A stretch of DNA of 64,000 nt from Geminicoccus roseus DSM 18922 (GTDB lineage Bacteria; Pseudomonadota; Alphaproteobacteria; Geminicoccales; Geminicoccaceae). Under the pieces are notes generated by a model. It did not search any database. It saw only the letters and a list, made by a program, of their open reading frames with translations, and was not told where the DNA came from. The position numbers and the translations under genes are program-made. The stretch is taken from positions 558,001 through 622,000 of the forward strand of contig NZ_KE386572.1 in assembly GCF_000427665.1 (NCBI RefSeq), given 5' to 3'. This document shows, one piece after another, positions 32,823-41,108 of this stretch (position 1 is its first letter; the number at the start of each line of letters is the position of its first letter).

Positions 32823-33662
32823 ATGCACGTGGCTCCCGCCCGCCCCTCGCCGCTCGACGCGATCTTCAAGGTGCGCAAACCGCTGATCGGCAACGTTCAC
32901 TGCGCGCCGCTGCCCGGAACGCCCCGCTACAAGGGCGAGCCGATGGCGGTGATCGTGAAGCGTGCGGTCGAGGATGCACAAGCCTATGCCAAAGGCGGCA
33001 TGAACGGTCTTCTGATCGAGAATCACGGGGACATCCCGTTCCTGCCGCCTGGCGAGATCGGACCGGAGATCGTGGCGGCAATGGCCGTGGTGGTGAGGGC
33101 GGTGGCCGATGCGGTCGACCTGCCGTTCGGAATCGACCTGCTCGCCAATGGCGCGATTGGGGCGCTGGCAATCGCCAAGGCCACCGATGCGCGGTTCGTC
33201 CGGGTGAACCAGTGGGTCAACGCCTATGTCGCCAACGAGGGGCTGGTCCAGGGCGAGAGCGGCCGCGCGCTGCGGTTCCGCCGGATGATCGGCGCAGAGC
33301 ATGTCGCCATTTTTGCCGACGTCCACGTCAAGCATGGCGCGCATGCGATCACCGGCGACCGCGGGGTGGCGGAGCTTGCCCGGGATACCGAGTTCTATGA
33401 TGCCGACGTGGCGATCGCGACCGGCAACCGGACCGGTGATTCGGTGCCGGCCGACGAGATTGCCGCCGTGCGAGCGGGCACCAGCCTGCCGGTCATCGCC
33501 GGCAGCGGCATTGCCCGTGACAACGCCGCCCGGCTGATGGCCGACCTGGATGGCGCCATCGTCGGCTCGAGCCTCAAGCGGGACGGCGTGTGGTGGAACC
33601 AGGTGGACCCGGCCGGGGTCGCCGCCTTCGTCGAAGAGGTGCGCCGTCACCATCCCGCCTGA
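32823..33662 (+). CDS. BtpA/SgcQ-family protein (probable TIM barrel)
   Basis: 279 aa. The N-terminus KPLIGNVHCAPLPGTPRYKGEPMAVIVKRAVEDA, the GMNGLLIENHGDIPF strand and the C-terminal PVIAGSGIARDNAARLMADLDGAIVGSSLKRDGVWWNQVD (a phosphate-binding GSG...GSS pattern) define the BtpA/SgcQ family. Cyanobacterial BtpA is tied to photosystem I assembly; in heterotrophs the genes sit with sugar transporters and kinases (E. coli sgcQ), so a phosphosugar lyase, epimerase or hydrolase is a reasonable guess. Start ATG 32823. Last gene of the operon. Confidence 0.85.
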   Translation: MHVAPARPSPLDAIFKVRKPLIGNVHCAPLPGTPRYKGEPMAVIVKRAVEDAQAYAKGGMNGLLIENHGDIPFLPPGEIGPEIVAAMAVVVRAVADAVDLPFGIDLLANGAIGALAIAKATDARFVRVNQWVNAYVANEGLVQGESGRALRFRRMIGAEHVAIFADVHVKHGAHAITGDRGVAELARDTEFYDADVAIATGNRTGDSVPADEIAAVRAGTSLPVIAGSGIARDNAARLMADLDGAIVGSSLKRDGVWWNQVDPAGVAAFVEEVRRHHPA

Positions 33663-33712
33663 CGCCGCCGTTCACAGGTAGACGGTGGAGAGGTTACAGA
33701 TGGACGCCCCGG

Positions 33713-33729
33713 CGCTGCCTCAGGCAGCG
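33713..33729 (+). terminator. Hairpin between the BtpA-like gene and the HdeD-like gene
   Basis: Perfect 7-bp stem CGCTGCC/GGCAGCG with a 3-base loop, then TGAATTT. Possibly the terminator of the importer operon; no real T run. Confidence 0.4.
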
Positions 33730-33751
33730 TGAATTTCCTGCGAGGACGCCC

Positions 33752-34360
33752 ATGAACCCGCTCGCCCCCTCCATGCACGACCGTCATGAGGCTATGAACG
33801 CCATCCTGGCGCAGAACTGGTGGGCGATGGCGCTGCGGGGTGCGTTCGCGGTCCTGTTCGGCATCCTGGCGTTCGTGCTGCCCGGGGCGACCATCCTGTC
33901 GCTGGTGCTGATCTTTGCTGCGTTCAGCCTGGTGGACGGCATCTTCACCATCGTCGCGGCGATCCGGGGAGCCCGCGCGGGGGAGCGCTGGGGCCTGCTG
34001 CTGGCCCACGGCATCGCGAGCGTGGCGATCGGCGTCATCGCCTTCGTCTGGCCAGGCATCACGGTGGTCGCATTCGTGCTGCTGATCGCCGCCTGGGCCC
34101 TGATCTCGGGGATCACCATGCTGGTCTCCGCGTTCAAGCTGAAGACCAGCCATGGACGTGGCTGGCTGCTATTCGGCGGGATCGCCTCGACGCTTTACGG
34201 CATCCTGCTGGTGGTAAGCCCGCTGATCGGCGCCCTGGTGCTGGCATGGTGGATCGGGGCCTATGCCGTCGTGATCGGCGTTGTCCTGCTGGTCCTGGCG
34301 TTTCGGTTGAAGAGCCATAGCGGCCGCCATCCGTCCCGCTCCGCCCGCTCGGGCATCTGA
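33752..34360 (+). CDS. HdeD-family (DUF308) membrane protein
   Basis: 202 aa with six membrane segments arranged as three similar hairpins, each starting near a Trp/Gly motif (ALRGAFAVLFGILAFVLPG, LAHGIASVAIGVIAFVWPGIT, LFGGIASTLYGILLVVSPL), the internal repeat typical of HdeD/DUF308. E. coli HdeD belongs to acid resistance; for this homologue the role is unknown. ATG 33752 is preceded by GAGGACG. Monocistronic. Confidence 0.85.
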   Translation: MNPLAPSMHDRHEAMNAILAQNWWAMALRGAFAVLFGILAFVLPGATILSLVLIFAAFSLVDGIFTIVAAIRGARAGERWGLLLAHGIASVAIGVIAFVWPGITVVAFVLLIAAWALISGITMLVSAFKLKTSHGRGWLLFGGIASTLYGILLVVSPLIGALVLAWWIGAYAVVIGVVLLVLAFRLKSHSGRHPSRSARSGI

Positions 34361-34404
34361 TCCGGCAACAGGGCTGGCGGCGGCCGATGGGGCAGCGAAC
34401 CTAG

Positions 34405-35313
34405 ATGGACCTTCGCCAGCTCAACTATTTCCTGAAGATCGCCGAGCGGCGGAACATGACGCTCGCCGCGGCGGAACTGCACGTCACCCAGCCCACGCTG
34501 ACAAAGAGCATCAAGCTCCTGGAGCAGGAACTGGGGGTGCCGCTCTTCCAGCGGCTGCCCCGGGGCATGGAGCTCACCGAGTTCGGCCGCAGGCTGGTGC
34601 GCCACGCCGAGGCGATGCAGGTGCAGGTCGGCGACGCGATCGGCGAACTGGAAAGCCTGAAGGGCGGCGCCGGCGCACGGGTCAACATCGGTGCCGGCCC
34701 CTCCTGGCAGCGCAGCCATCTTCCGAGCGCCATCGCGCTGGCGCTGGCCCAGAACCCGAGGCTGCGGCTCCGGGTCGTGGGCGGCTTTGACGACGCGCTG
34801 ATGCGGGGGCTGCGGCGGGGTGATCTCGATTTCGTGGTGGCGGAACTGCCGTTCGCCGACACGTCCAGCGACCTGAAGCTGGAAATGCTGACCTCGGACC
34901 AGCTGGTCGTGTTCTGCCGGGCGGACCATCCGCTGACCGCGCTGGAGCGGCCATCCCTGGAACAGACGCTGCACTATCCTTGGGTCCTGCCGGTCGCCCG
35001 CGTCACCCGGGCGCGTCGACGTCTGGAAGCCCTGTTCGTGGCACACAACCTGGCGCCGCCGGAAGCAACCATCGAAGCGGATTCGATCACGTTCCTTCTC
35101 GCGATCGTCAAGGAAACCGACGCCCTCAGCTACACCAACAAGGAAACGCTGGTAACGCCGCAAGGTCACGGGCTGACCATGCTGGACATCGACATCCTGA
35201 CCACCGCGCGTGCTGCGGGGCTCTGGACCAGACGGGATGCCTGGCTTTCCTCGGATGCGCTGGCTATCATGGAGGCGCTGCGCGAGGTCTGCCGGGAACG
35301 GCCCAGCAACTGA
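34405..35313 (+). CDS. LysR-family regulator at the head of the organosulfate locus
   Basis: 302 aa. Winged helix MDLRQLNYFLKIAERRNMTLAAAELHVTQPTLTKSIKLLEQELGVPLFQRLPRG, then a substrate-binding domain (NIGAGPSWQRSHLPSAIALALAQNP). It is codirectional with the importer and sulfatase genes and lies 112 bases before them, so it is the likely activator. The gap contains a loose direct repeat ATAGC (35324-35342 region) of uncertain meaning. Confidence 0.92.
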   Translation: MDLRQLNYFLKIAERRNMTLAAAELHVTQPTLTKSIKLLEQELGVPLFQRLPRGMELTEFGRRLVRHAEAMQVQVGDAIGELESLKGGAGARVNIGAGPSWQRSHLPSAIALALAQNPRLRLRVVGGFDDALMRGLRRGDLDFVVAELPFADTSSDLKLEMLTSDQLVVFCRADHPLTALERPSLEQTLHYPWVLPVARVTRARRRLEALFVAHNLAPPEATIEADSITFLLAIVKETDALSYTNKETLVTPQGHGLTMLDIDILTTARAAGLWTRRDAWLSSDALAIMEALREVCRERPSN

Positions 35314-35425
35314 CGAAAGAACGATAGCTTTTCGGAATAGCGCGCCTCCTCAAAGTGTTTGGTAGGAATGACTGCGTCGTGACAATCTCCGTCATGGCCG
35401 CGATCGGTCCAAAGGGGAGGCATCC

Positions 35426-36784
35426 ATGAACAACCCGGAACGGGTACGCTCGATGTGGGCGCGATGCGGCGCACTTGCGTCCGTCGCGAGCACGGCTCTG
35501 TTCGTCGCCGCATCGCCCGCATGGGCGGCGGACGAAGCGCCGATCACCATCGTCATCAACCAGTCGCCCTGGTTCGCGGGCTTCGAGAAGACCGTCGAAC
35601 TGTATGAGGAAGAGACCGGCAACTCCGTTGATCTCGACGTCAACCCGTTCGCCGGGAGCCTGGAAAAGCAGCGTTCCGCCGTCCGGGCGGCTGAGAGCCC
35701 CTTCGACATCCTGGTGATCAATGCCGGGTTCTTCGTCGAGATGTACGCAGGCGGCTTTCTGAAGCCCCTCAAGGAGATTGCGCCTGACTTCAGCCTCGAT
35801 CCGGCGATCTACACCTTTGACGATTCGGTCTATTGGAACGCCGAGACCAAGCTGCCGGATGCAAAGGACGGCAGGCTGATGACGGTGCCGATCAATCCCT
35901 TCATCCCGCTGCTGCATTATCGCAGCGACCTCTATGAGGAAAAGGGCCTGCAGGTTCCGGAGACCTGGGACCAACTCCTAGCCAACGCCAAGGCGCTCAA
36001 CGAGCCGCCCCAGATGTATGGCATCGTGCAGCGCGGCGCGCGCGGCGCGTTCGACGTCACCTTCGACATGCTGCCCTACATTACCAGTCACGGCGGCGGC
36101 ATCTTCCGCGACCAGAAGAACGGCGACTTCACCGTCATCATCAACAGCCCGGAGACCCTGGCGGGGCTGGAGACCTATCTGAAGATCGCCAAGGAAGCCG
36201 GCCACCCGTCGACTGCCGGCCAGTCGCAGGCGAACGTCATCCAGAACATGGCGACCGGTCATGCCGGCCACATCCTGGCGGTGCTGGCCGCATCGACCTT
36301 CGACGATCCCAACCAGTCGATCGTCGTCGACAAGGTCGGCTTCGCGCCGCCGCCTCATGCCGAAGGCTACCCTTCATCGCCACCGCTCGGGCACTGGCTG
36401 GGCGGCATCCCGAAGAACATCCCCGAGGACCGACAGAAGGCCGCCCTCGCCTTCCTCGACTGGTTCCAGAGCGAACCGGCGCAGAAGGCCTATGCCGAGG
36501 CCGGCTCACCGCCGGTAAGCCGGGCCGTGCTGGAATCCGACATGGCCAAGGAGGAGAAGTATCGCTGGATGGAGGCGCTCGCCAATGCCCTTCCGACGGC
36601 GCAACTCACCTTCGTGATTCCGCAGTCCGCCGAGGTGCTGGCGATCACCGAGCTTGGCTTCAACCAGGCGATCTCCGGCGAGATCCCGCCGGCGCAGGCG
36701 CTGAACCGGATGGCGGAGGAAATCGCTGCCGTCATGACCAAGGCGGGCTACGAGGCTCCGACCCTCGATCCGCTGCCCGAGTAA
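35426..36784 (+). CDS. Carbohydrate ABC transporter substrate-binding protein (family 1)
   Basis: 452 aa with a clear signal peptide ending in SPAWAADE. The mature protein begins APITIVINQSPWFAGFEKTVELYEEETGNSV and has the usual DILVINAGFFVEMYAGGFLKPL and LLHYRSDLYEEKGLQVPETWDQLLANAKAL stretches. ATG 35426 follows AGGGGAGG. It heads a set SBP-permease-permease-sulfatase, so the ligand is probably a sulfated sugar or glycan fragment. No ATPase gene is included. Confidence 0.92.
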   Translation: MNNPERVRSMWARCGALASVASTALFVAASPAWAADEAPITIVINQSPWFAGFEKTVELYEEETGNSVDLDVNPFAGSLEKQRSAVRAAESPFDILVINAGFFVEMYAGGFLKPLKEIAPDFSLDPAIYTFDDSVYWNAETKLPDAKDGRLMTVPINPFIPLLHYRSDLYEEKGLQVPETWDQLLANAKALNEPPQMYGIVQRGARGAFDVTFDMLPYITSHGGGIFRDQKNGDFTVIINSPETLAGLETYLKIAKEAGHPSTAGQSQANVIQNMATGHAGHILAVLAASTFDDPNQSIVVDKVGFAPPPHAEGYPSSPPLGHWLGGIPKNIPEDRQKAALAFLDWFQSEPAQKAYAEAGSPPVSRAVLESDMAKEEKYRWMEALANALPTAQLTFVIPQSAEVLAITELGFNQAISGEIPPAQALNRMAEEIAAVMTKAGYEAPTLDPLPE

Positions 36785-36790
36785 CAGGCC

Positions 36791-37729
36791 ATGGCCACCG
36801 AGACCGGTGCCATCTCCCAGGGTGCCCCCGTCGGCCTTTCCAGGCCGGCAGGGGCCGCCCGCGAGCGCGGATGGCGTTTCCTGACCCTGGCACCGGCTCT
36901 CGTGGTGTTCCTGGGCCTGACCTTGCTGCCGATGCTCAACCTGCTGGCGCTGAGCTTCCACGAGGTCACCTGGGCGGATCGAGCCTCGACCTGGCGCTTC
37001 GTCGGCCTGGACCACTTCCGTGCGCTGTTGGGCGACAACCTGTTCCGGGCCGGCATCGTCAACACACTGATCTTTGCGGTGGTGGCGGTGGCGCTGCAGA
37101 TGGTGCTGGGCTTCGGCCTGGCCCTGCTGACCAGTGCCGTCGTCCACGGCAAGGTCGTCTACCGGACGATCTTCCTCCTGCCGATCCTGATCCCGGGCAT
37201 CGTGATCGGCGCGATCTGGAAGCTAATGTACAGCTTCGATTTCGGGATCATCAACACCATCATCGGGACGTTCGGCCTGAGCCCGCAGGACTGGCTGGGC
37301 CAGGGCCATCTGGCGCTGGCATCGGTGATCGTGGTCGATGTCTGGCACTGGACGCCGTTCTGCTTCCTCCTGCTGCTGGCCGGGATCGAATCGCTGCCCC
37401 AGGATGTCTACGAGGCGGCCGCCATCGACGGTGCGTCGGCCTGGCAGAGGCTCGTCCACATCACCCTGCCCCTGATGATCCCGACGCTGGTGGTCACCTT
37501 CGTCTTCCGGATGATCCTGGCCTTCAAGGTGTTCGACGAGGTCTACCTGCTCACCGGGGGCGGCCCGGGCACGGCCACCGAAGTGATCAGCTTCTCGATC
37601 TATCGCCGGTTCTTCACCGAAGACCGTGCCGGGTACGGCTCCGCCATGTCGATCGTGACCTTCTTCGGCATCGCCCTCCTCATCATCCTGGCAACGGCTC
37701 TCCTGCGCCGAAGGGAGACCCGGTCATGA
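36791..37729 (+). CDS. Sugar ABC transporter permease (MalF/UgpA type)
   Basis: 312 aa, six membrane segments; EAA loop VYEAAAIDGASAWQRLVHITLPLMIP. Begins six bases after the binding-protein stop and overlaps the next permease by four bases (ATGA). Confidence 0.93.
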   Translation: MATETGAISQGAPVGLSRPAGAARERGWRFLTLAPALVVFLGLTLLPMLNLLALSFHEVTWADRASTWRFVGLDHFRALLGDNLFRAGIVNTLIFAVVAVALQMVLGFGLALLTSAVVHGKVVYRTIFLLPILIPGIVIGAIWKLMYSFDFGIINTIIGTFGLSPQDWLGQGHLALASVIVVDVWHWTPFCFLLLLAGIESLPQDVYEAAAIDGASAWQRLVHITLPLMIPTLVVTFVFRMILAFKVFDEVYLLTGGGPGTATEVISFSIYRRFFTEDRAGYGSAMSIVTFFGIALLIILATALLRRRETRS

Positions 37730-38565
37730 ACGCGCTGGAAGCAAACGGGCGCAGCGCCGCCATGCTGCGGCACGTCCTGCTGGTCCTGGCTTCGCTGGTC
37801 GTGCTGTTTCCCTTCGCCTGGATCGCCGCCGCGGCCTTCAAGACCCAGATCTCGCTCCTGCTCGGACAAGTTTGGTTCCAGCCGGTGCTGCTCAACTTCG
37901 ACGCGGTCCTGTCCGGACGCAGCTCCGACTATCTCCGCAACTTCACCAACAGCCTGGTTGTCGGGCTGATCAGCACGGCGCTGGTCCTGGTGGTGGCGAC
38001 GCTCGCTGCCTATTCGCTGAACCGGATGCGCTGGCCGCGTTGGGTCGGCCACAGCATGCTCGGCTGGTCGGTCCTGTTCCACATGGTCCCGCCGATCACC
38101 CTGGCCGGAGCCTGGTACTCGATGTTCCGGCCGATCGGGCTGGACAACAGCTATCTGGGCCTGATCCTCGCCCATACGACGCTCAACCTGCCGATGGCGC
38201 TGTGGATGATGAGCGTCTTCGTCAACGACGTGCCCGAGGAACTGCTGGAAGCCGCCCGCATCGACGGCGCGCGCACGCCGCGCATCCTCTGGAGCGTGAT
38301 CGTGCCCCTGGTGGCTCCAGGGCTCGCCGCCGCCGGCGTGCTCTCCTTCATCTTCAGCTGGAACGAGTTCGCGGTCGCCCTGACGCTCACCCAGCGGGAG
38401 ACAGCCACCGTTCCGGTGGGCATCGGCAAGTACGCCCAGGAAAACACCATCGCCTATACCGAGATGGCCGCGGCATCGATGCTCTCGATCGTGCCGGCCG
38501 TCGTCCTCCTCCTCGTCGCCCAGCGCTTCATCGTGCGCGGGCTGACGAACGGCGCGGTCAAATGA
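37726..38565 (+). CDS. Sugar ABC transporter permease (MalG/UgpE type)
   Basis: 279 aa, six membrane segments; EAA loop LLEAARIDGARTPRILWSVIVPLVAPG and the MalG-like FSWNEFAVALTL. It is followed after 25 bases by a sulfatase gene instead of an ATPase gene, so an ATPase encoded elsewhere must drive this importer. Confidence 0.93.
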   Translation: MNALEANGRSAAMLRHVLLVLASLVVLFPFAWIAAAAFKTQISLLLGQVWFQPVLLNFDAVLSGRSSDYLRNFTNSLVVGLISTALVLVVATLAAYSLNRMRWPRWVGHSMLGWSVLFHMVPPITLAGAWYSMFRPIGLDNSYLGLILAHTTLNLPMALWMMSVFVNDVPEELLEAARIDGARTPRILWSVIVPLVAPGLAAAGVLSFIFSWNEFAVALTLTQRETATVPVGIGKYAQENTIAYTEMAAASMLSIVPAVVLLLVAQRFIVRGLTNGAVK

Positions 38566-38590
38566 CCCCCGCAAGCCTGAAGGTCGGAAC

Positions 38591-40123
38591 ATGAAGGTCG
38601 TCTTCGTCCTGTTCGATTCGCTGAACAGGCACATGCTGGCCCCCTATGGCGGTACCCGCATCCCCACCCCGAACTTCGACCGGCTGGCCAGGCACAGCGC
38701 CACCTTCGACCGGCACTATGTCGGCAGCCTGCCCTGCATGCCGGCCAGGCGCGACATGCAGACCGGACGGCTCAGCTTCCTGCATCGCAGCTGGGGGCCG
38801 ATGGAGCCGTTCGACAACTCCTTCCCGGAACTGCTGGCCAAGGCGGGGGTCTACAGCCACCTGATCACCGACCACTTCCATTACTGGGAAGATGGCGGGG
38901 CGACCTACCACAACCGCTACGACAGCTACGACTTCGTGCGGGGCCAGGAAGGCGATCCCTGGAAAGCGATGGTCCAGCCGCACTGGGAGCGGCTACGCGA
39001 GAAGTATCACGCCCGCCAGTTCACCACCGAGCGCCGCGAATACTTCTCCCAGAACATCATCAACCGCGAATTCATCCGCGACGAGAAGGATTTCCCGTCG
39101 GTCCAGTGCTTCGACGCCGGCTTCGAGTTCCTGGAGCGCAACCGGGACGCCGACAACTGGCTGCTGCAGATCGAGACCTTCGACCCGCACGAGCCGTTCC
39201 ATGCGCCCGAGCGCTTCAAGGAGGCCTTCAAGACCGGCTGGGACGGGCCGATCCGCGACTGGCCGCGCTATGGCCGGGTCGATGAGCTGCCGGAGGAATG
39301 CGAGGAGCTGCGGGCGAACTACTACAGCGTGGTGGCCTTGTGCGACTTCCTGCTGGGCCAGCTCCTGGACGAGTTCGACCGCCACGACATGTGGAAGGAT
39401 ACCGCCCTGGTCGTCACCACCGATCACGGCTTCCTCCTGGGCGAGCATGATTTCTGGGCGAAGAACCGGATGAACATGTACGAGGAGATCGTACACATCC
39501 CGCTGTTCATCCACGATCCGCGCCGGCCGGAGGCGGCCGGCCAGCGCCGCGCGGCACTCACCCAGACCATCGACCTCGCTCCGACCTTCCTCGATTTCTT
39601 CGGCGTGGCGCCGGCTCCGGAGATGGAGGCGCACTCCCTCCTGCCCGTGCTCGGGCAGGACCAGACGCTGCGCGAAGGAGCCCTGTTCGGCTATTTCGGC
39701 GGTGCGGTGAACGTCACCGACGGGCGCTTCACCTATCATCGCTTCCCGTCCGATCTCTCCAAGCAGGAGATCTACCAGTACACCCTGATGCCGACCCACA
39801 TCTTCGAGCCGTTCAGCCCGGAGGAACTGGCCGGGGCCAGCCTCGCCGAGCCGTTCGGCTTCACCAAGGGTGCGCCGCTGCTGAAGGTGCCGGTGACCGA
39901 ACGTTCGGTGATGTACAACGTGTACGGGCCTGGCGCCTTCATCGAGAACGACACGCGCCTCTACGATCTCACCACCGATCCCGGACAGGAGCGTCCCATC
40001 GCCGATGCCGAGGTCGAGCGCCGGCTGACCAGCCTCATGCTGGACCTGATGCATGCCAATCAGGCGCCGCCGGAAGCGTTCCGGCGCCTCGAGATCGAGC
40101 AGGCGGGCCAGGCGGCCGAGTGA
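38591..40123 (+). CDS. Sulfatase 1 (Cys-type, cytoplasmic)
   Basis: 510 aa, alkaline-phosphatase superfamily sulfatase. Catalytic motif LPCMPARRDMQTGR: Cys49 would be converted to formylglycine, with Pro51 and Arg53 completing C-x-P-x-R. Metal ligands: FDSLN at the N-terminus (D9) and TTDHGFLLGEH (about D278-H279), followed by the sulfate-contact Lys region AKNRMNMYEE. There is no signal peptide, so it works in the cytosol on imported substrate. It follows its importer genes directly and precedes the DUF4432 gene. Substrate unknown; the same fold includes phosphonate monoester hydrolases, but the nearby maturase favours sulfatase. Confidence 0.9.
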   Translation: MKVVFVLFDSLNRHMLAPYGGTRIPTPNFDRLARHSATFDRHYVGSLPCMPARRDMQTGRLSFLHRSWGPMEPFDNSFPELLAKAGVYSHLITDHFHYWEDGGATYHNRYDSYDFVRGQEGDPWKAMVQPHWERLREKYHARQFTTERREYFSQNIINREFIRDEKDFPSVQCFDAGFEFLERNRDADNWLLQIETFDPHEPFHAPERFKEAFKTGWDGPIRDWPRYGRVDELPEECEELRANYYSVVALCDFLLGQLLDEFDRHDMWKDTALVVTTDHGFLLGEHDFWAKNRMNMYEEIVHIPLFIHDPRRPEAAGQRRAALTQTIDLAPTFLDFFGVAPAPEMEAHSLLPVLGQDQTLREGALFGYFGGAVNVTDGRFTYHRFPSDLSKQEIYQYTLMPTHIFEPFSPEELAGASLAEPFGFTKGAPLLKVPVTERSVMYNVYGPGAFIENDTRLYDLTTDPGQERPIADAEVERRLTSLMLDLMHANQAPPEAFRRLEIEQAGQAAE

Positions 40124-40139
40124 GCCGGTGAACCTTCCC

Positions 40140-41108
40140 ATGAAGTCGCGCGAGGAACTGGCGCCGGAACTCGGCGACCTGCGCCAGTTCGCCAGCGTCC
40201 GCCGCATCATGCTGGACGACGGGCCGGAACGGGGCGTGCGCGCCCTGGCCTTCTCCACCGGCGGCGGCCTGGACTTCTGGGCACTGGCCGACCGCTCGCT
40301 CGACATCGGCCCTTTGTGGTGGCGGGGGGCCCAGATCGCCTGGCAGGGGCCGAACGGCTTCCGGTCGCCGCAGCTGCACGCGCGGGAGGAGGATGGCGGT
40401 CGCGGGTTCGAACGGAGCCTGTCGGGTCTCCTGGTGACCTGCGGCCTCACCCATATCCGCCAGCCTTCCGGTCATCACCCTCTGCACGGGCAGCTGCCGC
40501 TGACCCCGGCCCGGCTTCTCTCCTATGGCGAGGACTGGAAGCGTCCCGATCCGGTGCTGTTCTGCGAGGGCGAGGTCACCGAGGCCACCTTCCACGGCGC
40601 CAACCTGCGCCTGCATCGCCGGATCGAAGCGCCGATCGGCGGGCGCATGCTGCGGATCATCGATACGGTCGAGAATCTCGACCTGACGCCTCAACCGCTG
40701 GCCGTCCTGTACCACTTCAACCTGGGCTACCCGCTCGTCCGCCCCGGTACGACCGTCCGTCACGGCGGCGTGGAACTCCTGCGGCTCGGGGAGAAGGGCC
40801 TGCCCCCGATCGCCTGCCATGACGTGGCCGAGCAGGCAGAGGCGACCTGCCGCATCGAGCAGCCGAAGGCTGATGGCGAGGAATCCGTATCCCTTTCTCT
40901 GAGCTTCGGGACGGCCTGGCTGAGCCATCTGCAGACCTGGCAGGACATGCGCCCCCACCGGCGCATCCTCGGGATCGAGCCGGCAACCAGCCGCCGCCTG
41001 CCGGACGGGAGCAGCGGCCCGGCACCGGTTCTCGCGGGCCGTGCAAGTGCCGATATCCGGCTGAGCCTGACCCTCGCCACCTCCCGCACCGGAGAAGGAT
41101 CTTGCTGA
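40140..41108 (+). CDS. DUF4432 / aldose-1-epimerase-like protein
   Basis: 322 aa from ATG 40140 (GTG 40128 is an alternative; neither has a strong ribosome site). Galactose-mutarotase-like beta-sandwich: RGVRALAFSTGGGLDFWALADRSLDIGPLWWRGAQIAWQGPNGF near the N-terminus, GLLVTCGLTHIRQPSG...HPLHGQLPLTPA in the centre and LAVLYHFNLGYPLV. HGQLPLTPA with its His resembles the family's sugar site. It may interconvert anomers of the desulfated sugar. Overlaps the next gene by seven bases. Confidence 0.78.
   Translation: MKSREELAPELGDLRQFASVRRIMLDDGPERGVRALAFSTGGGLDFWALADRSLDIGPLWWRGAQIAWQGPNGFRSPQLHAREEDGGRGFERSLSGLLVTCGLTHIRQPSGHHPLHGQLPLTPARLLSYGEDWKRPDPVLFCEGEVTEATFHGANLRLHRRIEAPIGGRMLRIIDTVENLDLTPQPLAVLYHFNLGYPLVRPGTTVRHGGVELLRLGEKGLPPIACHDVAEQAEATCRIEQPKADGEESVSLSLSFGTAWLSHLQTWQDMRPHRRILGIEPATSRRLPDGSSGPAPVLAGRASADIRLSLTLATSRTGEGSC

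Noticed and set aside
32823-33662. Photosystem I biogenesis role for the BtpA-like protein
   Set aside because: No photosynthesis genes nearby; the operon is a sugar-type importer with a kinase, so the cyanobacterial role does not transfer.
35314-35425. Loose direct repeat ATAGC as a LysR operator before the first importer
   Set aside because: Too short and imperfect, and no T-N11-A palindrome stands out. Not called as a site.
38591-40123. Sulfatase 1 as a phosphonate monoester hydrolase
   Set aside because: The fold allows it, but the operon has an FGE maturase, three further sulfatases and no phosphonate genes. Kept as a caveat only.
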